Assembly (NCBI GenBank): GCA_021531775.1
Contig: JAFBIU010000027.1
Coordinates: 1-49,262, forward strand
DNA length: 49,262 bases
From: Parabacteroides distasonis
Lineage (GTDB): Bacteria > Bacteroidota > Bacteroidia > Bacteroidales > Tannerellaceae
Reading direction: 5' to 3'
This document shows, in pieces, positions 1 to 7,948 of the stretch. Within the stretch, counting starts at the first letter, position 1, and each line of letters opens with the position of its first letter. Under the pieces are notes generated by a model that was not told the origin of the DNA, searched no databases, and saw only the letters and a list, made by a program, of their open reading frames with translations. The translations under genes and the position numbers were made by a program.

Positions 1-172
1 ACCGTTGCATAAAGTTAAAATCTCAAATAAACAATTTTTAAACAAGACTCAGGTACACGTAACTTATTGTGGGTGAATAGGACGTTGTATTGGTAGTTTA
101 CTTTCTGCTTTCCGTGGTTCTGGCCGAAGTGCTATAAGATTTACGAAAATAATAAACAAAAATAATTTTATT

Positions 173-787
173 ATGTCATTAATTAAACGCATCATCAATC
201 ATATTCTGAAACGCTTTCAATACAAAAGAATTCCTAATAATTACAATGCTGTATTTCTGACTTTCGATGACGGTCCAGAGCCAGGAATTACAGAGTTTGT
301 TTTGGAGGAGTTGGCAAAATACAATTTCAAGGCCACCTTTTTCTGCAGAGGCGACAATGTAGAGAAATATCCAGAACTACTCAATCGGATTAAGAAAGAT
401 GGCCATGCAATAGGCAATCATACATATAGCCATGTACATTCTTTCAATTGTAATTTTAAGGAGTATTGTGCTGATGTTGATAAGGCTGACAGAGTTTTGA
501 ATACCCCATTATTCCGTCCGCCTCATGGCAGCCACACATTATTAACTTTTCTTCGACTGAAAAAAAGATATAAGTCCTATTTTTGGGCGTTGAACAGCGA
601 TGATTCCGCTATGAATCGTTTTGATTATTACAAAAGCATTGATATGCTAAAAAATCACACAAAGGTTGGTGATATAGTGCTATTTCACTTTTGCCACAAA
701 CATGAAAAAGAAACTCGTGTTTTATTGCCAGAATATTTAAGATGGCTATCAAATAATGGCATTCACTCGCAGTCGATAACTAATTGA
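173..787 (+). CDS. Polysaccharide deacetylase (NodB/CE4 family)
   Basis: A 204-residue NodB-homology protein expected to remove N- or O-acetyl groups from a polysaccharide or its lipid-linked precursor. The metal-binding signature is visible: TFDDGP near residue 30 supplies the catalytic and metal-binding aspartates, GNHTYSH near residue 80 supplies the two histidines, and RPPHG near residue 113 matches motif 3. There is no signal peptide or membrane anchor, so the enzyme probably acts in the cytoplasm. The length is normal for a minimal CE4 domain. It lies on the same strand as the capsule genes that follow, which points to a role in tailoring that glycan. The exact substrate cannot be read from sequence. 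Confidence 0.88.
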   Translation: MSLIKRIINHILKRFQYKRIPNNYNAVFLTFDDGPEPGITEFVLEELAKYNFKATFFCRGDNVEKYPELLNRIKKDGHAIGNHTYSHVHSFNCNFKEYCADVDKADRVLNTPLFRPPHGSHTLLTFLRLKKRYKSYFWALNSDDSAMNRFDYYKSIDMLKNHTKVGDIVLFHFCHKHEKETRVLLPEYLRWLSNNGIHSQSITN

Positions 788-820
788 AAGGAAAGAGAAT
801 CATTGGAAGGAATATAAGCC

Positions 821-967
821 GTTGATGTGGTGTATTTCCTGCTGACAGTTGTTGCAAACCTACTTTCACATAGTTATTGCCTCAAGGGGTTGTTGTCATT
901 TGTATGCAAGGCGAAAATATTAAAGCAATTAATTGAAAAAAGAAAATTAGAAAACAATTCTTATTAA
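821..967 (+). pseudogene. Possible C-terminal remnant of a family 2 glycosyltransferase
   Basis: The gap between the deacetylase and the dehydrogenase keeps an open frame of about 48 codons without a clear start. It ends in a hydrophobic stretch and a basic tail containing KGLLSFVCKAK. This resembles the amphipathic C-terminal tail common in Bacteroidales GT2 capsule glycosyltransferases. The catalytic domain is absent, so if the match is right this is the stump of a deleted gene. The identification is an impression from the tail only. Confidence 0.25.
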
Positions 968-985
968 AGAACCAAATATTTTATT

Positions 986-1741
986 ATGATTAACGTTGGC
1001 ATTATCGGATGCGGCTTCGTAGGTGGAGCCCTGAAGGATTGGTTGGAGCACAACAATCCTGAGTGTAAACTTTTCATTAGCGACCCTGCAAAGGGCTATA
1101 ATGACTCTATGGCAGACATTGACATTGCATTCTTGCAGATTCATGTGCCGACAGAGGATGACGGTACGCAGGATTTGACCCTCATGAAGGAGCTTATCAA
1201 GAATCTACCTGACGTGCCTGTATTTGTTCGTACTACTATTCTCCCAGGAACAAGTGATATACTCTCTCGCGAGACGAGACATAAGGTGCACTATATGCCT
1301 GAGTTCCTCACAGAACGTACGCATATCGAGGATTTCAAGAAGCAGACAATGGTATTCACCGGAGCGCATGAGTTGCTGACTAAGATTTTCGTGGGAAAGA
1401 AGTTCACTGTAATGTCTCCGCTTGAGGCAGAACTCACCAAGTATATGCACAATGTGTTTGGTGCATATAAGGTTACTTACTTTAATGCTTGTCGCGAGTA
1501 TTGCGAGCAGATGGGTGGTGATTGGCGCAAGGTGCATACTGGTATGCTGCTCTCCGGCTACATCAACGACACCCATACCTATGTTCCCGGTCCTGACGGA
1601 AAGTTCGGATATGGTGGCAAGTGCTTCCCTAAGGATGTGAATGCGTTTGCTAAGATGACAAAGGGTACTCCTCTCGGTACGCTTCTTGAGCACCTGCATG
1701 AACTGAACGTTCATTTCCGTGGATTTGAAGAGAAGATTTGA
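986..1741 (+). CDS. UDP-glucose/GDP-mannose dehydrogenase family protein, short form
   Basis: A 251-residue NAD-dependent nucleotide-sugar dehydrogenase homologue. The N-terminus MINVGIIGCGFVGGAL is a Rossmann dinucleotide-binding loop. The motif GYGGKCFPKD near residue 210 matches the GGxCxPKD active site that carries the catalytic cysteine of UDP-glucose 6-dehydrogenases. The usual enzymes are about 390-450 residues with a C-terminal UDP-binding domain, and that third domain is missing here. The gene may be a specialised short homologue or a C-terminally trimmed enzyme. Context in a capsule locus suggests supply of a uronic-acid sugar nucleotide. Confidence 0.8.
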   Translation: MINVGIIGCGFVGGALKDWLEHNNPECKLFISDPAKGYNDSMADIDIAFLQIHVPTEDDGTQDLTLMKELIKNLPDVPVFVRTTILPGTSDILSRETRHKVHYMPEFLTERTHIEDFKKQTMVFTGAHELLTKIFVGKKFTVMSPLEAELTKYMHNVFGAYKVTYFNACREYCEQMGGDWRKVHTGMLLSGYINDTHTYVPGPDGKFGYGGKCFPKDVNAFAKMTKGTPLGTLLEHLHELNVHFRGFEEKI

Positions 1742-1869
1742 TAGATTGCAGAAATAATTATTGAAATGGTTTGCGTGCGCACAGGTGAGTTTGTCAGAAC
1801 TTGGACACAGGCTCTTGAACTATGGTTCGATACCATCGCACGCTTCAAAAATTATACAGATAATAAATA

Positions 1870-3012
1870 ATGAAAATAGTTCATATTTGTATGGTAGCCT
1901 ACCTTGACGGGTGGGGGTATCAGGACAATCTTCTTCCTGAATACATGTCAAAAGCGGGTCATGATGTGGTTGTCGTTTCTTCAGCTAATCATTTCCCTTC
2001 GTTTCTGAAGAATGAGGAAAAAGAAAGAATATTGGCAAAAGGTTCTGATTATTACTGCAATAAAGTGCATGTCTATCGAATTCAAACGAAACTTGATACA
2101 TCAAACTATAACTTCTATTGTAGAGGCCTTATGGGCATTCTAAAGAAGGAAAAACCTGATGTAATATTCCACCATGGTATAAACAGTTCATCAATGTTGA
2201 TTTGCTGGCAATATGTCAAGACTCACGGAAGCACAAAGTTCTTTTTAGATAACCATGCTGATAAAATCAATGAGTCACCAAACAGAATATGGAGATTTCT
2301 TGTTAATCGTATTATACTCAGAACATGTGTTAGAATCACAAGCAGCACAGTTTGCAAATATTATGGTGTAACTCCAGGAAGGTGTGATTATCTTATTAAT
2401 TCATATGGTGTCAGGAAGTCAAAAGTAACACTATTACCTATAGGTTGCGACACAGATGCAATTGATGTTCTGTCAAGCAATGTGGAAGAACTAAGAAACA
2501 AACATTGCTTACCTGTGAATTCTTCTATAATCATCAGTGGTGGAAAAATGGGAGTTGACAAAGGGACTGTTGCGCTTATTGAGGCCTTTAAAAAAATAAG
2601 GAAGGAGAGGAATAATCTGAAACTAGTATTGTTTGGTAGCTTTACGGATAAAGAAACAGAGCAAATAGCTAGCGCTACAGAAGGAATTTATGTTTTTGGA
2701 TGGTGTGACAGGACAAAAACATTAGAACTGCTAAAACTATCAGATATAGCGTGTTGGCCTATACATCATACTACTCTTATTGAGGATGCGGTAGGATGTT
2801 CTATTCCTATTGTGGTGAGAAAAACGTCCAACACATCACACATCATAGAGAAAAATGGCGAATACCTAAATACAGGTGATTGCAAAGAATTGGTTACAGC
2901 GTTCCGAAATATATTAGAAGGATATGATTCTTATGTAAGCGAGGCACGAAGGATGCATGACAAATTCAGTTATAATAGTATTGTTAAACAAATTGAATAT
3001 GACTGCGAATAA
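1870..3012 (+). CDS. Glycosyltransferase, GT4-like (GT-B fold)
   Basis: A 380-residue protein with a GT-B layout: an N-terminal acceptor domain beginning MKIVHICMVAYLDGWGY, and a C-terminal nucleotide-sugar domain with a phosphate-contacting segment around IISGGKMGVDKGTVALIEAF. The usual E-x7-E pair is only weakly kept near IEDAVGCSIPIVVRK. There is no signal peptide. It should add one sugar to the undecaprenyl-linked repeat unit. Its stop codon lies just before, or inside, the start region of the next glycosyltransferase, consistent with one operon. Donor and linkage cannot be assigned. Confidence 0.8.
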   Translation: MKIVHICMVAYLDGWGYQDNLLPEYMSKAGHDVVVVSSANHFPSFLKNEEKERILAKGSDYYCNKVHVYRIQTKLDTSNYNFYCRGLMGILKKEKPDVIFHHGINSSSMLICWQYVKTHGSTKFFLDNHADKINESPNRIWRFLVNRIILRTCVRITSSTVCKYYGVTPGRCDYLINSYGVRKSKVTLLPIGCDTDAIDVLSSNVEELRNKHCLPVNSSIIISGGKMGVDKGTVALIEAFKKIRKERNNLKLVLFGSFTDKETEQIASATEGIYVFGWCDRTKTLELLKLSDIACWPIHHTTLIEDAVGCSIPIVVRKTSNTSHIIEKNGEYLNTGDCKELVTAFRNILEGYDSYVSEARRMHDKFSYNSIVKQIEYDCE

Positions 3013-3013
3013 A

Positions 3014-4525
3014 ATGAAAAATAAACCTCGTATTTTATTCATCGCCACCTTTCCGCCTCCCATCCATGGGTCTGCAGTAGTGAGTGAGCAGATTAGAAAT
3101 AGCAAGGTAATCAATGATACCTTTGATGGGGACTATGTCAATCTCGGAACATCGCGCAAGATGGATGAGATTGGCAAGGGAGGATTGTGGCTGAACCTGC
3201 AGAAGCTGTTTCGATTTGCAGGCTTGTTCTTCAAGACTTTCGGGCTGTTGCTCTGCCATCGGTATGACCTCTGCTATTGTGCTATCACTTGCCATGGGCC
3301 AGGTTTTCTGAAGGATGCTCCTTTTGTGCTGCTGTGCAAACTGTTTGGGCGCAAAGTGGTGATTCATCAGCATAACAAGGGAATGGCGAAGGATGTAGAT
3401 AGGCCAGTATATCGTTGGCTTTTGCCATTGGTGTATAAGAATGTCAAAGTGATTTTGCTCTCATGGCATCTTTATCCTGACATCGAGAAGGTGGTGAAGC
3501 GGGAGGATGTGATGATTTGTCCGAATGGTATTAAGCCGACTGTTAATCCGGATTTCCAGCGTACTCCCAATAAGATTCCGCATATTCTTTTTCTTTCTAA
3601 CCTGCTAATCGACAAAGGTGTGCTGGTGCTGCTCGATGCTCTTAAGATTCTAAAGGACAAAGGCTATTCGTTCGTATGTGATTTTGTAGGTAGCGAGACG
3701 AAGGATATTGATGCAGCACGCTTTGCCAAAGAGGTTGAAGAGCGTGGGCTGAACAGTCTGGCTATCTACCATGGCAGGAAGTATGGTGAAGAAAAGGATA
3801 CCTATTTCAAGCAAGCTGAAGCCTTTGTTCTTCCAAGCTTCAACGAAGCTTTTCCTTTAGTCAACATTGAAGCGATGGAATATAAACTGCCAATTGTTTC
3901 CACAAATGTAGGTGGTATTCCAGATGAGGTTGTGGACGGAGAAAACGGCTATATAGTAAAAGATAAAGAATCGCAAAGTCTTTCAGAAGCCTTATGTAAA
4001 CTTCTTGGAGATGCCTCTCTCCGAGAGAAAATGGGAGAAGCAGGCTACAAGAAATTCAAGACTCGATTTACAGATCAATGTTTTGAAAATCAGATGGTAT
4101 TATCTCTCAAAAACGGCATAGGGGGGGGTAATATTACCTTCGTAAACTACTGGGGACGTAGGTATGGAGCAGAGAAGGATGTCTTTTGGCAGGATGCCGA
4201 CATATTCGTTTTCCCAACCTATTACCATAACGAATGTTTCCCTCTCGTCAATATAGAAGCCATGGAATATGCTCTTCCTGTTATCTCGACCAATGAGGGT
4301 GGAATACCCGATGAGATTGTCAATGGACAAACGGGATATACAGTCGAGAAGAACAATCCTTCGTCTCTAGCATCAGCTATCGAGCGACTTCTCAAAGACC
4401 CTGAACTCTGCAAGAGCATGGGCCACGCAGGACGGAAGTTGTTTGAGGAGAAGTTTACAGAAGAGGTGTTTGAAAGGAATATGAGGGAGTGTTTGGAAAA
4501 GAGTAAAAGTTGTACAAATAAGTAG
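3014..4525 (+). CDS. GT4 glycosyltransferase with duplicated C-terminal domain and in-frame G8 tract
   Basis: The ATG at 3014, one base after the upstream stop, gives 503 residues beginning MKNKPRILFIATFPPPIHG. An ATG at 2999 is also possible. Residues 1 to about 369 form a complete GT4 enzyme, with the E-x7-E type segment AFPLVNIEAMEY and GGIPDEVVDG. Then comes a run of eight G (4121-4128), followed by a second, diverged copy of the C-terminal half, including CFPLVNIEAMEY and GGIPDEIVNG. Normal GT4 proteins are about 370-400 residues, so the second half is surplus. A change of one G closes the frame: nine G give a 372-residue product and seven give 376. The gene is therefore either length-variable, fused to a relic, or affected by a homopolymer read error. 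Confidence 0.85.
   Translation: MKNKPRILFIATFPPPIHGSAVVSEQIRNSKVINDTFDGDYVNLGTSRKMDEIGKGGLWLNLQKLFRFAGLFFKTFGLLLCHRYDLCYCAITCHGPGFLKDAPFVLLCKLFGRKVVIHQHNKGMAKDVDRPVYRWLLPLVYKNVKVILLSWHLYPDIEKVVKREDVMICPNGIKPTVNPDFQRTPNKIPHILFLSNLLIDKGVLVLLDALKILKDKGYSFVCDFVGSETKDIDAARFAKEVEERGLNSLAIYHGRKYGEEKDTYFKQAEAFVLPSFNEAFPLVNIEAMEYKLPIVSTNVGGIPDEVVDGENGYIVKDKESQSLSEALCKLLGDASLREKMGEAGYKKFKTRFTDQCFENQMVLSLKNGIGGGNITFVNYWGRRYGAEKDVFWQDADIFVFPTYYHNECFPLVNIEAMEYALPVISTNEGGIPDEIVNGQTGYTVEKNNPSSLASAIERLLKDPELCKSMGHAGRKLFEEKFTEEVFERNMRECLEKSKSCTNK
4121..4128 (+). repeat. Homopolymeric G8 tract within the glycosyltransferase gene
   Basis: Eight consecutive G residues lie in the coding strand exactly between the two C-terminal GT domains. 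Such tracts are classic sites of slipped-strand mispairing. At eight G the frame runs into the second domain; at seven or nine a stop follows within a few codons. Confidence 0.95.
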
Positions 4526-4565
4526 GGTGTCAATCTATGTTTTAGGATGATAATCGGTCTGAATC

Positions 4566-4596
4566 TTGCAGGGTAGCGAAATATATTATATTTTTG
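4566..4596 (+). promoter_or_regulatory. Bacteroidetes-type promoter of the AAA/DUF4276 pair
   Basis: TTG at 4566-4568 and TATTTTTG at 4589-4596 are separated by 20 bases, matching the -33 TTG / -7 TAnnTTTG consensus. Initiation would fall about 50 bases before the ATPase start. This gives the pair transcription of its own inside the capsule locus. Confidence 0.65.
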
Positions 4597-4651
4597 CGAA
4601 AGGAAACATTGGCTCGTCAAGGAATTGATGTGAAGAATAAATAACGTTTGT

Positions 4652-5788
4652 ATGATCAAGAAATATGCAGGCAAATATAAAAGGATAAAACTTAAAGATG
4701 TCTTTATCAGAGGCTATAAGTCTATCGACTATTCCAAGGGTGTGAACATCTCTCTTGGTAAGATCAATATTTTACTTGGGGCTAATGGTGCTGGAAAAAG
4801 TAACATTGTTAGTTTTTTCAGGATGTTGAGCTATATGATGAGTAAATCGTTTGCCCGCTATGTTGAGATGGCTGGTACATCCAATTCGCTCCTTTACTAT
4901 GGTTCCAAGCAGACTCCTTGTATAGAGGGTGTATTGACATTTACCGATGACAAGTCTGAAGACATTTATCGCTTTAAGCTCGCAAGTGCTGCTCCTGACC
5001 GACTGATTGTTACGGAAGAATCCATACAGTGGCATAGGAAAGGGGAGGCAGAGCCCTATGAGGTTCTTTTAGAACCTAATTTTAAAGAGTCATCTTTGGC
5101 AGACAGCCAGGATGCCGTGGCTAAGAGCATCTACTGGATGTTGTCGAACTGCAAGGTCTATCAGTTTCATGATTCTTCTGCGGAGGGTCCTCTACGTCAG
5201 GCATGTCCAGTGGAGACAGCAGATTATCTGCAGTCGCGAGGCAACAATCTTCCTTCTTTCCTGTATTTTCTGAGAGAGAATTATATTGATTCATACAATC
5301 GTATTGTTAGTTATGTAAGAGATGCCGTTCCCCAGTTTCAAGATTTCTATTTGGAGCCTGTCGGCAAATATATCTCACTGAGGTGGGTGGATACATCAGC
5401 TAATGACTATGTATTCAATGCCCATCAGTTTTCGGATGGATCTATCCGATTTATTGCATTGGCTACACTTCTTTTACAACCTCAGAAGACGATGCCCAGT
5501 GTGATTATTCTTGACGAACCAGAATTGGGCCTTCATCCTTTTGCAATCACTCAGTTGGCTCAAATGATAAGGGATGCTTCTAACCATTCGCAGGTTATTA
5601 TTGCCTCGCAAAGCAAGGACTTGGTTGACCATTTCGAGTTAGGCGATGTTTCGGTTGTAGAGATGGATGATGAGCGTTTATATACCACTGTGAGGAAATT
5701 GAACGAGGATGACTATAGGTTGTGGCTTGAGAATTATACGGTAAGTGAGTTGTGGGATAAAAATATCATAGGAGGACGACCAGTATGA
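4652..5788 (+). CDS. AAA family ATPase (AAA_21/SMC-ABC-like), first gene of a putative defence pair
   Basis: A 378-residue ATPase of the OLD/ABC-like class. Walker A GANGAGKS is at residues 43-50, the signature-like QFSDGSIRFIAL at about 259-270, and Walker B with its catalytic glutamate, VIILDEPELGLHP, at 284-296. A switch-region segment IIASQSKDLVDH follows. Such proteins sense or act on nucleic acid in bacterial conflict systems, usually with a nuclease partner. The stop overlaps the next start (ATGA at 5785-5788), so the two are translationally coupled. It has its own promoter and sits between capsule glycosyltransferases and a retron. A defence role is inferred from family and context. 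Confidence 0.85.
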   Translation: MIKKYAGKYKRIKLKDVFIRGYKSIDYSKGVNISLGKINILLGANGAGKSNIVSFFRMLSYMMSKSFARYVEMAGTSNSLLYYGSKQTPCIEGVLTFTDDKSEDIYRFKLASAAPDRLIVTEESIQWHRKGEAEPYEVLLEPNFKESSLADSQDAVAKSIYWMLSNCKVYQFHDSSAEGPLRQACPVETADYLQSRGNNLPSFLYFLRENYIDSYNRIVSYVRDAVPQFQDFYLEPVGKYISLRWVDTSANDYVFNAHQFSDGSIRFIALATLLLQPQKTMPSVIILDEPELGLHPFAITQLAQMIRDASNHSQVIIASQSKDLVDHFELGDVSVVEMDDERLYTTVRKLNEDDYRLWLENYTVSELWDKNIIGGRPV

Positions 5789-6483
5789 GTGTGAAAATTC
5801 TTCATGTACTTTGCGAAGGGCAAACGGAACAAGGCTTTGTAGAGAATGTTCTGAAGCCATATCTTCTTGCTAATGGTTATGCAGCTGTGAAGAGTATTCT
5901 TGTAACTACCAGTAAGAAGAAGAATGCTCATGGTGGTGTCGTATCCTACCTTCATGTCAAGAATGATTTGGGTGTGATGCTGAAATCAAGCAATGACAAT
6001 GAGTCCGAGAGGCATATATTTACTACGATGTTTGACTTGTATGCCTTACCAGACAATTTCCCGGGTTATGCTGAAGCTCATGCAATTGCAGATCGATACG
6101 AGCGTGTGGCTGCTTTCGAAAGTGCATTTGCCAATTCTATTTTGTCTGAAAGGTTTATTCCTTATATACAACTGCATGAGTATGAGGCGCTCGTCTTTTG
6201 TGGATTGGACTATCTTGGGCAGATGTACAAAGGTTGTGAGAAAAATATTGGAGAGTTGAAATCTATTCTTGAAAAAATTGGGAATCCTGAACTGGTGAAT
6301 GATAGACCTGATTCTGCTCCCAGTAAGAGAATCATAAAGGCTATTGAAGGTAACAAAAAGATTGGCTACAGCTACGATAAACCGAAAGCAGGTAAGTTTG
6401 TAGCAGAAAAGGTCGGTATGGTACAACTACGTGCCCAGTGTAGTCATTTCAATAGTTGGATCGAGACATTGATCAATAAATAG
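5785..6483 (+). CDS. DUF4276 family protein, Toprim-like putative nuclease partner of the AAA ATPase
   Basis: A 232-residue protein starting MSVKILHVLCEGQTEQGFVENVL. The EGQTE motif near residues 11-15 is the hallmark of DUF4276. It resembles the metal-binding glutamate strand of Toprim domains, as in the OLD nuclease family. The C-terminal part carries a conserved Y-KP-G-F segment. The gene overlaps the ATPase by four bases. ATPase plus Toprim-like partner is the layout of several abortive-infection systems, for example OLD-like pairs and PARIS, although PARIS uses a different partner family. No experimental function is known to me for this exact pair. Confidence 0.8.
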   Translation: MSVKILHVLCEGQTEQGFVENVLKPYLLANGYAAVKSILVTTSKKKNAHGGVVSYLHVKNDLGVMLKSSNDNESERHIFTTMFDLYALPDNFPGYAEAHAIADRYERVAAFESAFANSILSERFIPYIQLHEYEALVFCGLDYLGQMYKGCEKNIGELKSILEKIGNPELVNDRPDSAPSKRIIKAIEGNKKIGYSYDKPKAGKFVAEKVGMVQLRAQCSHFNSWIETLINK

Positions 6484-6486
6484 AAT

Positions 6487-6501
6487 GAGGACTAAATCCT
6501 C
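6487..6501 (+). other. Short hairpin between DUF4276 and the retron effector
   Basis: GAGGA and TCCTC form a five-base-pair stem around a five-base loop just after the DUF4276 stop. It is too short and lacks a U-tract, so it is at best a weak terminator or mRNA end structure separating the two systems. Confidence 0.3.
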
Positions 6502-6564
6502 TACTATACATCACAGATCATAAAGGTTTTAGTGGAGATACGATTCATTAGTAGCCTAAGAACT

Positions 6565-7788
6565 ATGTTAAAAATCAATACTCAGATACTTACGATACTG
6601 CGTCATCGGTTTGACGAGCAGGTGTCAGAGTCAGACATCTTAGCTTGGTTATATAACTTTGAAGAGGATGACTGGTCGATGGCTCTGACGCTTCTCAATC
6701 AGGTCTCTTTTTATTCCTCAAACAGGTGTGCTGATATATTGGAGGAGGGTCTGAGACAAATTATCTGCAAAAATCAAGGAAAGCATTTTGCATTAGTTCC
6801 TATCGGTGGTATGGGTAAAAGTGGAGGAGTGATGGCTTATCATCTTAAGAAGCTCATGAAACGTTTTAGCCATATTTCATGGAGCTTCGTTGATATTGAT
6901 TTCAAATTCAAGCAGTGTCCATATCAGGTTATTCTATTTGATGATTTCTTGGGGTCTGGAGAAAGTGCTTTGAAACAGTTCGGTCAAATGTACAATTCTT
7001 TTCCAGATGGGAGTACAGTAGTGTGTTTATGTGTGGCATATATGCAAAAGGCAGCCAAACTAGTGTCTTCGAAAGGCATTAAAGTCTATGGTGTGGAACA
7101 CCTCCCTGCATTTGCGCTTAGGCGATCCGTATTCGGTTATCCACCTCGTATGAAGGTTGTTCGTCAATTTGCTTCCAAATATGGCGAATTGCTTTATCCT
7201 AAGAAGGCTTATGTAGCAGGAATGGATTTGTACGTGGGGCCTTTAGGATATGCTAATTGTCAGTCGCTGGTGTGTTTTGATCATACGACGCCAAACAATA
7301 CGCTTCCTATTCTTTGGGCGAGCAATAAACGTTCGGATAATGGTAGAAAGTGGATACCTCTGTTTCCCAGACGACTGTTTGACCGTACACGACGTGATGA
7401 CAGTTACGATCGGATGAAATTCAAGTGGTTAAGTATAGCTCAAAAGATCAGTATGGGAACTATCAATCGGCCGTTCAACGATTATAGCCGCTCTTCCATT
7501 CAACTGCTTGGATTGCTTCATGGTAAGTATCACCATCGTTCAGATGCCTATATTTGTACTATGCTTGAAATCTCGAATGCAGACTATCAGAAATTATGTA
7601 CTTATGCCAAGCAGAAGAATCTGCTTGCAGAGAACGGACAACTGACATCAGAAGGACGGAAGACATATACGAGTATTCGGAAAGTTGAATTTGAAACAAA
7701 ACCATTGGTGGAAAAACAGATTGATAAAATCGACTATCTTTATTTACCAAATAGGTTTCTCGGGTTTTCCAAATTTCAATGCTATTAG
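6565..7788 (+). CDS. Retron effector: phosphoribosyltransferase-like protein with C-terminal winged helix
   Basis: The ATG at 6565 gives 407 residues; a GTG at 6532 would add 11. The segment VILFDDFLGSGES (about 122-134) matches the PRPP-binding loop of type I phosphoribosyltransferases, with the acidic pair followed by a small-residue loop. Near the C-terminus, ISNADYQKLCTYAKQKNLL and LTSEGRKTY look like a winged-helix domain. PRTase-winged-helix effectors are known from one retron class (type III in the usual scheme, recalled from memory). They are thought to be held inactive by the RT-msDNA complex and released on phage attack. The stop codon lies inside the start of the msr RNA, and the RT follows, so the three parts are physically linked. 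Confidence 0.8.
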   Translation: MLKINTQILTILRHRFDEQVSESDILAWLYNFEEDDWSMALTLLNQVSFYSSNRCADILEEGLRQIICKNQGKHFALVPIGGMGKSGGVMAYHLKKLMKRFSHISWSFVDIDFKFKQCPYQVILFDDFLGSGESALKQFGQMYNSFPDGSTVVCLCVAYMQKAAKLVSSKGIKVYGVEHLPAFALRRSVFGYPPRMKVVRQFASKYGELLYPKKAYVAGMDLYVGPLGYANCQSLVCFDHTTPNNTLPILWASNKRSDNGRKWIPLFPRRLFDRTRRDDSYDRMKFKWLSIAQKISMGTINRPFNDYSRSSIQLLGLLHGKYHHRSDAYICTMLEISNADYQKLCTYAKQKNLLAENGQLTSEGRKTYTSIRKVEFETKPLVEKQIDKIDYLYLPNRFLGFSKFQCY

Positions 7789-7945
7789 CGTAGAAATCGA
7801 GGATACGAACCTCCTTGATTCATTGCAGCTCCTTGGCTGTGAGTGAAGAATTAAGCAACATTAATACTGATACTGATGACTGCCTACGTCAGCCATCATT
7901 AACAGCCTATCAGCTGTTGACTTCAGGAAAGAGTAATAGATTGAA
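7775..7945 (+). ncRNA. Retron msr-msd non-coding RNA
   Basis: The interval between effector and RT has the diagnostic retron layout. The 5' arm a1 (7775-7787) pairs with the 3' arm a2 (7934-7945) over 12 base pairs with one bulged G at 7781. The a1 arm ends in TTA and is followed at once by G7788 in a GCG context, the expected branching guanosine; the well-known Ec86 RNA also has TTA before G at this point. Inside are four stem-loops. GAGG/CCTC is at 7799-7813, and a longer stem at 7820-7846 has the core CAGC/GCTG. TGATG-CTG/CAG-CATCA is at 7874-7898, and AACAGC/GCTGTT at 7901-7918. The first two fit msr, the last two msd. The a1 arm overlaps the end of the effector gene, and a2 ends four bases before the RT start. 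Confidence 0.85.
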
Positions 7946-7948
7946 TTG

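Noticed and set aside
1-172. End of an upstream gene at the window edge
   Set aside because: Frames close within a few codons and no family-like sequence is visible, so nothing can be supported; no promoter was recognised either.
4652-6483. PARIS system
   Set aside because: The second gene looks like DUF4276, not the DUF4435 partner of PARIS; only the general ATPase-Toprim layout is shared.
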